DNA of 64,000 bases from Lewinella sp. JB7. GTDB taxonomy: Bacteria; Bacteroidota; Bacteroidia; Chitinophagales; Saprospiraceae. Each line of letters opens with the position of its first letter. Position 1 is the first letter of the stretch. Positions 7,104 through 16,122 of this stretch are shown piece after piece. The DNA lies in contig NZ_JANCTD010000009.1 in NCBI RefSeq assembly GCF_024297185.1, positions 62,001 to 126,000 of the forward strand. The letters are read 5' to 3'. The notes below the pieces were generated by a model. That model searched no databases. It worked only from the letters and a program-made list of their open reading frames with translations, and was not told where the DNA came from. A program made the translations under genes and the position numbers.

Positions 7104-9560
7104 ATGAAAGTGCTTAAATTCGGTGGTTCCTCCGTCGGACATCCTGACCGCATTCGCGGTATCGTGGATATACTCAAGAAATACTACGCCTCCGGCGATC
7201 ACTTTACCGTCGTGTTCTCCGCCTTCGGCGGCGTGACCGACAGCCTCATCGAGATGAGTACACTCGCCGCCCAGGGAGAGGATCGCTACGGGCAACTCTT
7301 CGATGCCTTTGCCGATCGCCACCAAGAGGCTATTGAGAGCCTGTTGACCAACGATGCACTCCGTCGGGAAACCGCCCAGCAAATGCGCCGCTCCCACGAG
7401 GTGCTCAAGAACCTACTTTACGGCATTTTTTTGGTCCGTGAGGCTTCTCCCCGTACCATGGATTACGTCCTGAGCTTCGGGGAACGTTCTTCGGCGTACA
7501 TCATTTCCCAGAAGTTGGTGGAAGCCGGGGTGCCAGCGGAGTTTCTGGATGCCCGCCGCATCATCAAGACGGACAAGACCTTCGGAAACGGCAAGGTCAA
7601 TTTTGAGAAGACTTACCAGAAAATCCGTGAACTTTATTCGGAACACCCTAAGGTTCAGGTAGTTACCGGGTTTATATCCTCCGCGAAGGGAGGGCTGACA
7701 ACGACGCTCGGGCGGGGTGGTTCAGACTATACCGCTTCCCTCATCGCCGCCGGTTTAGATGCTGATTCCATTGAAATATGGACCGACGTCAGTGGGGTAC
7801 TGACCGCGGATCCCCGTAGAGTGAAAAAGGCATTTACCATTCCTAAGATGACGTATGCCGAGGCCATGGAAATGTCTCACTTCGGTGCCAAGGTCATTTA
7901 TCCCCCTACGCTGATGCCCGCGCTGCAGAAGCGTATTCCCCTATACATCAAGAATACTTTCGAGCCGGAGTTCGAAGGCACTAAAGTCAGTGAGGAAAGT
8001 AATCCCGAGGGAGCCGCCGTACGGGGCATCAGTTCCATCAACAACGTAGCGCTCTGCACCGTGTCGGGTACCGGTATGTTTGGGGTCCCCGGAATTGCCG
8101 GTCGCATCTTCGGCTCACTCGCTACGGCGGGGATTAACGTAATTCTCATTACCCAGGGGTCGAGTGAGCATGCCATCAGTTTTGCCGTACAGCCCAATGC
8201 CGCGGATGCCGCTAAGGCCGCCGTGGAGGAGGCATTCACCTTCGAGATCGAACGGGGAGTGGTCAATGCCGTGAAGGTAGAGCGGGAACTGAGCGTAGTA
8301 GCCATTATCGGGGAGAACATGCGCTACCAGCCGGGAATCTCCGGACGACTATTCCGGGCCCTCGGAAAGAACGGCATCAACGCGGTAGCCATCGCTCAGG
8401 GGTCGAGCGAGTTGAACGTATCCGTAGTGATCGCTAAGGAAGACGAAACTAAGGCCCTGAATTCCCTGCACGAAGCCTTCTTCCTCTCCGACCATAAGAC
8501 GCTTCACCTCTTTATCGTCGGCGTAGGACTTATCGGCGGTACCCTACTCGGCCAGATCAGGGAGCAGAACGAATACTTACGGGAACGTCGGGGCATGGAA
8601 GTTAAGGTCGTCGGCTTAGCTAACTCCAAAAAAATGCTTTTTGACGCTGATGGCATCGACCTGGAGAACTGGCGCGCTACCCTGGAGAATGCCGAGACGG
8701 AAATCGATCTGGCCGTTTTTGTCGGGCGCATGCGCGACCTCAATCTGAGCAATAGCATCTTCGTAGATAATACCGCGAATAGTAAGATTGCTTCTTACTA
8801 CGAGACTATCCTTGACGAGAGCATTAGTATATCTACGCCGAACAAGATCGCGACCTCTTCCGGATACCTCCAGTACCAGCGACTCAAAAACATCGCCGAC
8901 AAACGGGGCGTCCAGTTTCGGTACGAGACCAATGTCGGTGCGGGCCTTCCCGTCATTTCTACCCTACGTGACCTCATCGATAGCGGTGATCGCATCAATA
9001 AGATCGAGGGCGTACTCAGTGGTTCGCTGAGCTTTATCTTCAACAGCATGAATGGATCACGGCCCTTCGCCGAGATCGTGCGGGAGGCTCGCGAGAAAGG
9101 GTTTACGGAACCGGATCCGCGGGTAGATTTGTCCGGTAAAGATGTCGCCCGCAAGATTCTCATCCTCGCCCGGGAAACCGGCGTGGCGCTGGACGCGGAA
9201 GACATCACGCTGAACGGATTCCTGCCGGACGGAGCGATGGAAGCCAGGTCCGTAGACGACTTTTTTGGAGTGCTCGAATCCGAGGCGGCTTACTTCGACG
9301 GCCTGTACCGACAGGCGGATCAGGAGGGCAAGGTCCTACGCATGGTGGCGACACTGGAGGGGGAAAAAGCTTCGGTGGGCATCCAGGCCGTCGGCACGGA
9401 TAATCCCTTCTTTACCCTAAGTGGCAGCGATAATATGATCGTATTCTATACGGATCGCTACAGCAGTCGGCCACTGGTCGTTCGCGGCCCCGGCGCCGGA
9501 GCGGAGGTCACGGCCGCCGGCGTATTCGCGGAAATCATTCAGATCGGAACCCTAAGCTAA
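7104..9560 (+). CDS. thrA: Bifunctional aspartate kinase / homoserine dehydrogenase I
   Basis: Protein of 818 residues. Residues 1-290 are the amino-acid kinase domain (KFGGSSVGHPDRI at the start, GRGGSDYTASLIAAGLDA for the phosphate loop). Residues about 305-455 are two ACT regulatory domains (AGRIFGSLATAGINV; SGRLFRALGKNGINAVAIAQ). Residues about 465-815 are homoserine dehydrogenase (VGVGLIGGTLL nucleotide loop; ETNVGAGLPVISTLRDL; GVLSGSLSFIFN). It carries out the first and third steps of threonine synthesis from aspartate, and ACT domains of this type bind threonine. It is the first gene of thrABC. The 83-bp leader has a short GCCAT/ATGGC inverted repeat but no obvious Thr/Ile-codon attenuator peptide. 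Confidence 0.97.
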   Translation: MKVLKFGGSSVGHPDRIRGIVDILKKYYASGDHFTVVFSAFGGVTDSLIEMSTLAAQGEDRYGQLFDAFADRHQEAIESLLTNDALRRETAQQMRRSHEVLKNLLYGIFLVREASPRTMDYVLSFGERSSAYIISQKLVEAGVPAEFLDARRIIKTDKTFGNGKVNFEKTYQKIRELYSEHPKVQVVTGFISSAKGGLTTTLGRGGSDYTASLIAAGLDADSIEIWTDVSGVLTADPRRVKKAFTIPKMTYAEAMEMSHFGAKVIYPPTLMPALQKRIPLYIKNTFEPEFEGTKVSEESNPEGAAVRGISSINNVALCTVSGTGMFGVPGIAGRIFGSLATAGINVILITQGSSEHAISFAVQPNAADAAKAAVEEAFTFEIERGVVNAVKVERELSVVAIIGENMRYQPGISGRLFRALGKNGINAVAIAQGSSELNVSVVIAKEDETKALNSLHEAFFLSDHKTLHLFIVGVGLIGGTLLGQIREQNEYLRERRGMEVKVVGLANSKKMLFDADGIDLENWRATLENAETEIDLAVFVGRMRDLNLSNSIFVDNTANSKIASYYETILDESISISTPNKIATSSGYLQYQRLKNIADKRGVQFRYETNVGAGLPVISTLRDLIDSGDRINKIEGVLSGSLSFIFNSMNGSRPFAEIVREAREKGFTEPDPRVDLSGKDVARKILILARETGVALDAEDITLNGFLPDGAMEARSVDDFFGVLESEAAYFDGLYRQADQEGKVLRMVATLEGEKASVGIQAVGTDNPFFTLSGSDNMIVFYTDRYSSRPLVVRGPGAGAEVTAAGVFAEIIQIGTLS

Positions 9561-10514
9561 GTGAGTATGCGGGAAGTTAGAGTATTTGCTCCGGCGACGG
9601 TAGCCAACGTAGCGGTGGGATTTGATATCCTCGGTTTTGCCATCAACCGGCCGGGAGACGAGATCGTCGCCCGCCTGAACGACTCCTTCAGTGGGGTACG
9701 CATCGTGGCCATTACCGGTACGGGCGATAAGGTATTGCCGATGGAAGTCGAGAAAAACACGGCTGGTATGGCGGCACTACGCCTACTGCAGCACCTAGGA
9801 CAGGAAGATCGGGGTATCGAGCTCGAAATCCACAAGAAAATGCCCTTTGGTTCGGGATTGGGTTCCTCGGCGGCGAGTGCGGCCGGGGCTACGGTAGCCG
9901 TTAATGAGCTACTGGGTGCCCCACTTACCCGGGAGTCCCTGCTTTACTTTACGGTACTGGGTGAGGAAGTTGCCGACGGTAGCTTTCACGCCGATAACGT
10001 GGCGCCCTGCCTGGTGGGGGGAATTACGCTGATCAGATCGAGTGATTCACTAGACGTCCACCACCTTCCCGTACCCGCTAATCTGCACGTGGCCGTGGTT
10101 CATCCCGAAATTGAGATACTTACCCGGGATGCCCGCGCGGTGCTCAGCGATACCGTACCGCTGAAAACGGCTATTCAGCAGATGGGGAGTCTGGCAAGCT
10201 TCATCACCGCGCTCTACACCAACGATCTCCCCTTACTCGGGCGCTCGCTGAAGGATCACATCATCGAGCCGCAACGTAAGAAGCTGATTACCGGTTTTGA
10301 CCAGGTGCAGGCCGCCGCGCTTCAACGGGGTGCCCTGGGATGTAGCATCAGTGGTGCCGGACCTAGCGTATTTGCTCTGTGCGACAGCGGCTATCTAGCG
10401 CAGGCGGCCGGGCAGGCCATGCAGTCCGTGTTTCAGGATTACGATATTGAAAGTCAACTGTACGTTTCGCCCATCAACCAGCGGGGAGTGGAAGTACTGG
10501 AGATCGTCGAATAG
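9561..10514 (+). CDS. thrB: Homoserine kinase
   Basis: Protein of 317 residues of the GHMP kinase fold. N-terminal VFAPATVANVAVGFD is the substrate strand, PFGSGLGSSAASAAGATVA the GHMP ATP loop, and GCSISGAGPSVFALCD the C-terminal glycine-rich motif. It phosphorylates homoserine with ATP to O-phosphohomoserine, the substrate of the next gene product. The GTG at 9561 follows the thrA stop without a gap, and an ATG at 9567 is an equally good start. The tight spacing implies translational coupling within thrABC. Confidence 0.96.
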   Translation: MSMREVRVFAPATVANVAVGFDILGFAINRPGDEIVARLNDSFSGVRIVAITGTGDKVLPMEVEKNTAGMAALRLLQHLGQEDRGIELEIHKKMPFGSGLGSSAASAAGATVAVNELLGAPLTRESLLYFTVLGEEVADGSFHADNVAPCLVGGITLIRSSDSLDVHHLPVPANLHVAVVHPEIEILTRDARAVLSDTVPLKTAIQQMGSLASFITALYTNDLPLLGRSLKDHIIEPQRKKLITGFDQVQAAALQRGALGCSISGAGPSVFALCDSGYLAQAAGQAMQSVFQDYDIESQLYVSPINQRGVEVLEIVE

Positions 10515-10547
10515 GGCTACCCAGCTTGTACCGCTAAATTTTGTGCC

Positions 10548-11879
10548 ATGAAGTTCTATAGTACCAATGATGCAAGCCATAAGGTAGGTATCCGGGAAGC
10601 CATCTTTCGCGGACTACCCGCCGATAATGGCCTGTACATGCCCGAGCGCATAACACCCCTTCCGGAATCCTTCTTCCGGGAGTTGTCGTCACTTTCCTTT
10701 GCCGACATCGGATTTCGGATTGCCCGTCAACTACTCGGTCAAGAAATACCGGACGAGGATCTGCGGACGATTGTCGATGAAGCCATCAACTTTCCCGCCC
10801 CGGTGGTAAAGTTGGACGAGGAGAAGTACGTACTGGAGCTCTTTCACGGACCTTCCCTGGCATTTAAGGACTTTGGGGCCAGATTTATGTCGCGGCTTAT
10901 GGCGTACTACAATCAGGATAGCGAGAACGACCTCATTATTCTGGTTGCTACCTCCGGGGATACCGGCGGGGCCGTCGCGGCCGGATTTTACGATACCCCC
11001 GGCATTCAGGTGGTGATCCTCTATCCGAGCGGTAAAGTGAGCGATCTGCAGGAGAAGCAACTGACGACCCTGGGAAAAAATATTCATGCGCTGGAAGTCG
11101 CGGGCACCTTCGACGACTGCCAGGCCATCGTGAAGCAAGCCTTCGTGGATCAGGACTTACGCTCCCAGCTTCGCCTGAGTTCAGCCAACAGCATCAACAT
11201 ATCCCGGCTAATTCCTCAGACCTTCTACTACTTTGAGGCGTACAAACAGGTCGGCCCGGGTCAACCGATTGTCTTCTGCGTACCCAGCGGCAATTTTGGT
11301 AACCTGACGGCAGGTCTCATCGCCCAACGCTTAGGTCTTCCCGTACACCACTTTATCGCGGCTACGAACGACAACGACGTCGTCCCTCAATTCCTCGAGC
11401 GGGGGGAATACCTGACAAAACCCTCGGTTCCCACTCTCTCCAATGCTATGGATGTGGGGGCACCCAGCAATTTTGCCCGGATGACCAACCTGCACGATCA
11501 CGTGATGGGACTAGATCACCCCGGGAAGGAAACACACGAAGCTATGCGCCGGGGGATTTCCGGCTACAGCTTTTCGGACGATACAACGGAAGCGGCCGTT
11601 CGGGAAGTAGAGCAGCGGTACGGGTACGTCATTGACCCCCACGGCGCAGTGGGTTATCTGGCACTTAAGCGGTGGCAAAAGGACCATCCGGGTACCCGTG
11701 GCATCATTTTGGAAACTGCTCATCCCAGCAAATTCAAGCCGGACGTGGAGCGGATTCTCGGTCATTCCATTGACGTTCCGGAACGTCTTGCCCGCTTAGC
11801 ACAGCAAGAAAAGGTTGCTACAGCGGTTGGTACCGATTACGCCACTGTACGTGCTTACTTGCTAGATAAATTTCGCTAA
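10548..11879 (+). CDS. thrC: Threonine synthase
   Basis: Protein of 443 residues, PLP-dependent fold type II. FHGPSLAFKDFGARF contains the PLP lysine (K107), ATSGDTGGAVAAGF the phosphate-binding loop and VPSGNFGNLTAG a second conserved loop. The N-terminal block FYSTNDASHKVGIREAIFRG is typical of the longer threonine synthases of Bacteroidota and proteobacteria. It converts O-phosphohomoserine to threonine, completing the pathway encoded by the two upstream genes. A TAAATTTTG sequence ends about 6 bp before the ATG and could give an extra internal promoter. The ATG at 10548 agrees with the family N terminus. Confidence 0.97.
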   Translation: MKFYSTNDASHKVGIREAIFRGLPADNGLYMPERITPLPESFFRELSSLSFADIGFRIARQLLGQEIPDEDLRTIVDEAINFPAPVVKLDEEKYVLELFHGPSLAFKDFGARFMSRLMAYYNQDSENDLIILVATSGDTGGAVAAGFYDTPGIQVVILYPSGKVSDLQEKQLTTLGKNIHALEVAGTFDDCQAIVKQAFVDQDLRSQLRLSSANSINISRLIPQTFYYFEAYKQVGPGQPIVFCVPSGNFGNLTAGLIAQRLGLPVHHFIAATNDNDVVPQFLERGEYLTKPSVPTLSNAMDVGAPSNFARMTNLHDHVMGLDHPGKETHEAMRRGISGYSFSDDTTEAAVREVEQRYGYVIDPHGAVGYLALKRWQKDHPGTRGIILETAHPSKFKPDVERILGHSIDVPERLARLAQQEKVATAVGTDYATVRAYLLDKFR

Positions 11880-11887
11880 GACACAAA

Positions 11888-11903
11888 TGTTCCACGTGGA
11901 ACA
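11888..11903. promoter_or_regulatory. parS: parS centromere site 1
   Basis: The perfect 16-bp palindrome TGTTCCACGTGGAACA, flanked by A/T so that an 18-bp palindrome is present. It equals the chromosomal parS sequence described for Pseudomonas and differs by one symmetric pair from TGTTTCACGTGAAACA. It should bind ParB/Spo0J, which spreads and loads SMC. It lies in the spacer between thrC and the M1 peptidase gene. Confidence 0.93.
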
Positions 11904-11944
11904 TGCGATTTACCGCTGCTAAATAATTATGTGCAGTAATGAAA

Positions 11945-11960
11945 TGTTCCACGTGGAACA
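11945..11960. promoter_or_regulatory. parS: parS centromere site 2
   Basis: A second identical TGTTCCACGTGGAACA palindrome, 57 bp from the first (start to start), again inside an 18-bp perfect palindrome. Two such sites in a 75-bp interval cannot reasonably be chance. Paired parS sites are usually within a small part of the chromosome around oriC, which supports an origin-proximal location together with rsmG at 22.3 kb. Confidence 0.93.
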
Positions 11961-12102
11961 TTCGAAAGGGTGGGTACCGATTACCGTGGCTATCCCCACT
12001 TTTACGTGGCTCCTGCGTTCCCGCCCGACACTAAAAGTAGTTGCGTAGACAAGGAATGCGTCGCGAATTAATATCTTAGCGAAAAGTAACAAACCCAGCC
12101 AA

Positions 12103-14451
12103 ATGAAAAATATACTCCTCGTGTGGGTGTGCCTGTGTGTGGCGTATCCCCTCTTTGCTCAGCAGGATAATACCCAAAATCCTTTCCGGCAGTTGGGGAC
12201 CGAACTCCCCACACCAAATGTCTACCGTAATGCGGCCGGCGCACCGGGGCACATGTACTGGCAGCAACAGGCGGACTATTCGATGGATATTCGGCTGGAC
12301 GACGAGCAACAGCGGATATACGGTACGGAGAAAATCACTTACCACAATAACTCTCCTGACCCCCTGAACTACCTCTGGATCCAGTTGGATCAGAACGTCC
12401 GCGCGGTAGACTCAGATACGTATAAGACGTCAACTAACGAACTCGGGGAGCGAATGACCCTGAGTCAACTGTCGCGGTTGGAGCCGGCCTTTCCCGGTGG
12501 ATTCAACATCGACCACGTAAAGGACGGTAGCGGTAAGGATATGAGCTACTTTATCCAGAAAACGATGATGCGGGTTGAATTGCCGCAGGTGCTCGAACCC
12601 GGCTCGACGACCGAACTGGAGATAAAGTTTTGGTACAACATCAATAACCGGATGACTGACGGCGGCGGTCGGTCCGGTTCGGAATACTTCGGGGAAGATG
12701 ATAACTACCTGTACACCATCGCTCAGTTCTACCCCCGCATGGCGCTCTACACCGATAACAACGGTTGGCAGAACAAGCAATTCCTGGGCCGGGGGGAGTT
12801 TGCCCTTACGTTCGGCGATTACGACGTCAAGATTACCGTACCGGCCGATCACTTGGTCGCGGCTACCGGTACGTTGCAGAATGATGGCGACGTACTGACC
12901 CGTGAACAACGTAACCGGCTGGAGCGTGCCCGGAAAGAACGCGTGCAACCCGTCATCATCGCTACCCAGGCGGAAGCCATCGAACGGGAAAAGACCAAGG
13001 TGAAAAAGGAAAAGACATGGCACTTCAAGGCCGAGAACGTGCGGGACTTTGCCTTCGCCAGCTCCCGTAAATTCATCTGGGATGCCATGGGTGTCGAACA
13101 GGAAGACGGTAGCGTGGTCATGGCCATGTCGATGTACCCGAAGGAGGGCAACCCCCTGTGGGAGCGCTTCTCTACTAAGGCGGTAGCCCATACCCTGAAG
13201 TGGTACACCCACTACTCTTTCGATTATCCTTATCCCGTAGCCTGGTCGATCAACGCCGCGGAGATCGGCATGGAGTATCCCATGATCTGCTTCAATTTCG
13301 GACGCACGGAATCTGACGGGACGTACAGCGATCGTACGAAGTACGGAATGATCGGTGTAATCATTCACGAAGTAGGCCACAACTACTTCCCCATGATCGT
13401 CAACAGCGACGAGCGGCAGTGGACCTGGATGGATGAGGGTCTGAATACCTTCCTGCAGTACCTGGCCGAACAACAGTGGGAGCGCGATTATCCCAGTCGC
13501 CGTGGACCCGCCAATAAGATTGTCGATTACATGAAGGGCGACAAGCAGTATATCTCGCCCATTATGACGAACTCGGAGTCCATCTGGCAATTCGGCAACA
13601 ACGCTTACGGTAAGCCCGCTACGGCCCTGAACATCCTGCGGGAAACCGTCATGGGTCGCGAGCAATTCGACTATGCCTTTAAGACGTACGCTAACCGCTG
13701 GAAATTTAAGCACCCCGCCCCCGCCGATCTCTTCCGCACTATGGAGGATGCTTCGGCCATTGACCTCGACTGGTTCTGGCGGGGTTGGTTCTACACGGTC
13801 GATCACGTAGATATTGCCCTGACTTCCGTACGTCCCTTCCGCATCAATACCATGGATCCCGTGTCCGAGAACACGCAACTGCGGAAGGAGCGGGACGAAG
13901 CTCCCCGCAACATCAGCAGCATTCGCAATGAGGAGGCCATCAGCCAGACGTACGATGAGATCGATACCACCCTGCGGGATTACTACACGGATTACGACCC
14001 CCTGGAGTCTACCATCCTCGATCAGCGGGAATACGAGCAGTACCTGGCGAATCTGAGTCCGGAGGAGCGCGCAACGCTCGAGGCCGATAAGTACTACTAC
14101 GAATTGACCTTCGAGAACATCGGTGGTTTGGTCATGCCGATCATCCTGGAATTTACCTTCGCCGATGGATCAACCCAGGTAGAGAAGATTCCCGCCGAAA
14201 TCTGGCGTATGGGGACTAATGAAGTTACCAAAGTGTTCCCCTTCACGAAAGAGGTTACTTCGGTGGTGCTGGACCCCTTCCTGGAAACGGCGGATACGGA
14301 TACCAGCAATAACTACTATCCTTCCCGCACCTCGGTGAACCGGTTTGACCTCTACCAGCGCAGAAGCCGGGGAGAAAGCGAGAACCCCATGCAGCGTGAC
14401 CAGCGGGCCCGTAGTATGGAGCAGCGCACCGAAACCGGTTCTCAACGGTAA
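12103..14451 (+). CDS. Secreted M1-family (gluzincin) metallopeptidase
   Basis: Protein of 782 residues with a Sec signal peptide (MKNILLVWVCLCVAYPLFAQ). The zinc site is HEVGHNYF: H422, E423 and H426, with the third ligand E445 in WMDEGLNTF, giving the HExxH-x18-E spacing of M1 aminopeptidases. The N-terminal part (MDIRLDDEQQRIYGTEKITY) is the beta domain that precedes the catalytic domain in M1 enzymes. Similar Bacteroidota proteins are annotated as M1 family peptidases; whether this one is an aminopeptidase is not shown. A Lys/Glu-rich insert lies near residues 290-310. Likely periplasmic or outer-membrane associated. TATCTTAG about 26 bp upstream is a near -7 box. Nine base pairs separate it from mvaD. 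Confidence 0.88.
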   Translation: MKNILLVWVCLCVAYPLFAQQDNTQNPFRQLGTELPTPNVYRNAAGAPGHMYWQQQADYSMDIRLDDEQQRIYGTEKITYHNNSPDPLNYLWIQLDQNVRAVDSDTYKTSTNELGERMTLSQLSRLEPAFPGGFNIDHVKDGSGKDMSYFIQKTMMRVELPQVLEPGSTTELEIKFWYNINNRMTDGGGRSGSEYFGEDDNYLYTIAQFYPRMALYTDNNGWQNKQFLGRGEFALTFGDYDVKITVPADHLVAATGTLQNDGDVLTREQRNRLERARKERVQPVIIATQAEAIEREKTKVKKEKTWHFKAENVRDFAFASSRKFIWDAMGVEQEDGSVVMAMSMYPKEGNPLWERFSTKAVAHTLKWYTHYSFDYPYPVAWSINAAEIGMEYPMICFNFGRTESDGTYSDRTKYGMIGVIIHEVGHNYFPMIVNSDERQWTWMDEGLNTFLQYLAEQQWERDYPSRRGPANKIVDYMKGDKQYISPIMTNSESIWQFGNNAYGKPATALNILRETVMGREQFDYAFKTYANRWKFKHPAPADLFRTMEDASAIDLDWFWRGWFYTVDHVDIALTSVRPFRINTMDPVSENTQLRKERDEAPRNISSIRNEEAISQTYDEIDTTLRDYYTDYDPLESTILDQREYEQYLANLSPEERATLEADKYYYELTFENIGGLVMPIILEFTFADGSTQVEKIPAEIWRMGTNEVTKVFPFTKEVTSVVLDPFLETADTDTSNNYYPSRTSVNRFDLYQRRSRGESENPMQRDQRARSMEQRTETGSQR

Positions 14452-14460
14452 CTTGCATCC

Positions 14461-15570
14461 ATGAATTACGACAGTCCCTCCCTCACCGTGGTCAGCACGG
14501 AGGTGGAACCCGGCGCGATCCGCTGGCGTAGCCCGTCCAATATTGCCCTGGTGAAGTACTGGGGAAAACACGGCGACCAGCTCCCGCGGAATGCATCGGT
14601 CAGTTTTACCCTCGACGGAGCAGCAACGGATACGACCCTGCACTATTCCGCCCGGAAGGCGGCGGGTGAAGGTGTGGAGGTGGAGCTGTACTTTCACGGC
14701 ACAATGAAACCGGACTTCACCGCCCGGACGAAGAAGTACCTCGAACGGCTACTGCCGATCTACCCTTTCCTGCAACAACTATCGCTGCGGATCGAGACCA
14801 GTAATAGTTTTCCCCATTCCGCCGGGATTGCCAGTTCCGCATCGGGAATGAGTGCACTGGCGCTTTGCTTGGTAAGTCTGGAAGAGCAACTCTTCGGAAC
14901 GATGACGGACCGGGATGCCTTCCTTCGTAAGGCCAGCTACCTGGCTCGGCTCGGTTCGGGCAGCGCGAGTCGATCCGTGTACGGTACGGCGGCTCTGTGG
15001 GGCGCCGTTAGCGAAGTGGAGTTCAGTAGTGATGAGTATGCACTGCCGGTCGCGGATCGTATCCATCCCGTGTTTCAAACTTACCACGACGACATCCTGC
15101 TGATATCGAAGACGGAAAAGTCGGTGAGTAGTCGGGCGGGTCACGGGTTGATGGATCTGAATCCGTACGCCGGGGCACGCTATGCTCAGGCCAACCGAAG
15201 GGTGGTGACCATGTTGGATATTTTACGTCGGGGCGACACCGAAAATTTTGGGGAACTCCTTGAGAGTGAGGCACTTACACTCCATGCCTTGATGATGAGT
15301 AGCCATCCGTATTACACGCTGATCGAGCCCAATACCCTGCACGTCATCCGTACGTTGCAGCAATTTCGGCGGGAGACGGGGCATCCGGTGCACTTCACCC
15401 TCGATGCGGGTCCGAACGTACATCTGCTGTATCCGGATACGGTGGCTTCGGAAGTCCGAAATTTTATCCGTGAGCATTTGCTGTACTTCTGCGAGGATAA
15501 GATGTACCTGGCCGATCGGGTGGGAAAAGGCCCCCAGCAACTGCCGGTAAACGAAACGAGTAGTGACTGA
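14461..15570 (+). CDS. mvaD: Diphosphomevalonate decarboxylase
   Basis: Protein of 369 residues, GHMP fold. SPSNIALVKYWGKHGDQLPR is the hallmark N-terminal block, NSFPHSAGIASSASGMSALA the ATP loop, SGSASRSVYG a conserved catalytic-domain loop, and FTLDAGPNVHLLYP the C-terminal block. It converts mevalonate-5-diphosphate to isopentenyl diphosphate with ATP-dependent decarboxylation, so the organism probably makes isoprenoids through mevalonate. No other pathway gene is in the window. It is likely co-transcribed with the rhodanese gene downstream. Confidence 0.95.
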   Translation: MNYDSPSLTVVSTEVEPGAIRWRSPSNIALVKYWGKHGDQLPRNASVSFTLDGAATDTTLHYSARKAAGEGVEVELYFHGTMKPDFTARTKKYLERLLPIYPFLQQLSLRIETSNSFPHSAGIASSASGMSALALCLVSLEEQLFGTMTDRDAFLRKASYLARLGSGSASRSVYGTAALWGAVSEVEFSSDEYALPVADRIHPVFQTYHDDILLISKTEKSVSSRAGHGLMDLNPYAGARYAQANRRVVTMLDILRRGDTENFGELLESEALTLHALMMSSHPYYTLIEPNTLHVIRTLQQFRRETGHPVHFTLDAGPNVHLLYPDTVASEVRNFIREHLLYFCEDKMYLADRVGKGPQQLPVNETSSD

Positions 15571-15586
15571 TCGGTGTTACTCAACC

Positions 15587-16120
15587 GTGAAGCGATACCT
15601 TAAACTCATGATTTGGTCGGTGGGGCTCCTGCTGGCCAATGGCTGTCGACTCGGAAGCCAGGACATACCACCGCGGCTACAGACCTCCTACCCTCCCCTC
15701 AACGATCGGCTGGCTAAAATGGTCACCGCGGATTCACTGGCAATCAGTGCTACCGAGGCTTACCATCTTCCCCGTGCCGTGTACGTTGATGCCCGGGAGC
15801 AGGTGGAATACGACGTGAGCCATCTTCCGGGAGCCCTGCACCTGGGATTTGACGATCCCGATTACCGGGCACTCGATGCGCTCGATCGTCGTACGCCGCT
15901 GGTGATCTACTGTACCGTCGGTTACCGGAGCGAGCGGATGGCGGATGAGCTCCGGGGGCGCGGGTTTACGCGCGTGTACAACCTATACGGTAGCCTGTAC
16001 GCCTGGAAGTTGGCCGGCTATCCGGTGGTGGACGCCGCGGGGCCCACCGACCGCATTCATACCTATAACCGAAAATGGGGTGCATACTTCCCCGATAGCC
16101 TAGCTACTAAAGTTTACTAA
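15587..16120 (+). CDS. Rhodanese-domain lipoprotein
   Basis: About 177 residues from the GTG at 15587; an upstream GTG at 15563 would overlap mvaD, and an ATG at 15608 would lose the basic n-region. The N terminus KRYLKLMIWSVGLLLANGC ends in a lipobox (LANGC), so the protein is probably lipid-anchored outside the inner membrane. The rhodanese domain runs from VYVDAREQVEYDVSHLPGA to YNLYGSLYAW, with the catalytic cysteine in VIYCTVGYRS. Rhodaneses move sulfane sulfur or act as redox or phosphatase-like modules; the substrate is unknown. It ends two bases before the phosphorylase start. Confidence 0.88.
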   Translation: MKRYLKLMIWSVGLLLANGCRLGSQDIPPRLQTSYPPLNDRLAKMVTADSLAISATEAYHLPRAVYVDAREQVEYDVSHLPGALHLGFDDPDYRALDALDRRTPLVIYCTVGYRSERMADELRGRGFTRVYNLYGSLYAWKLAGYPVVDAAGPTDRIHTYNRKWGAYFPDSLATKVY

Positions 16121-16122
16121 AC

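Noticed and set aside
12430-13878. 482-residue minus-strand open frame
   Set aside because: Antisense shadow of the M1 peptidase, whose zinc motif is intact.
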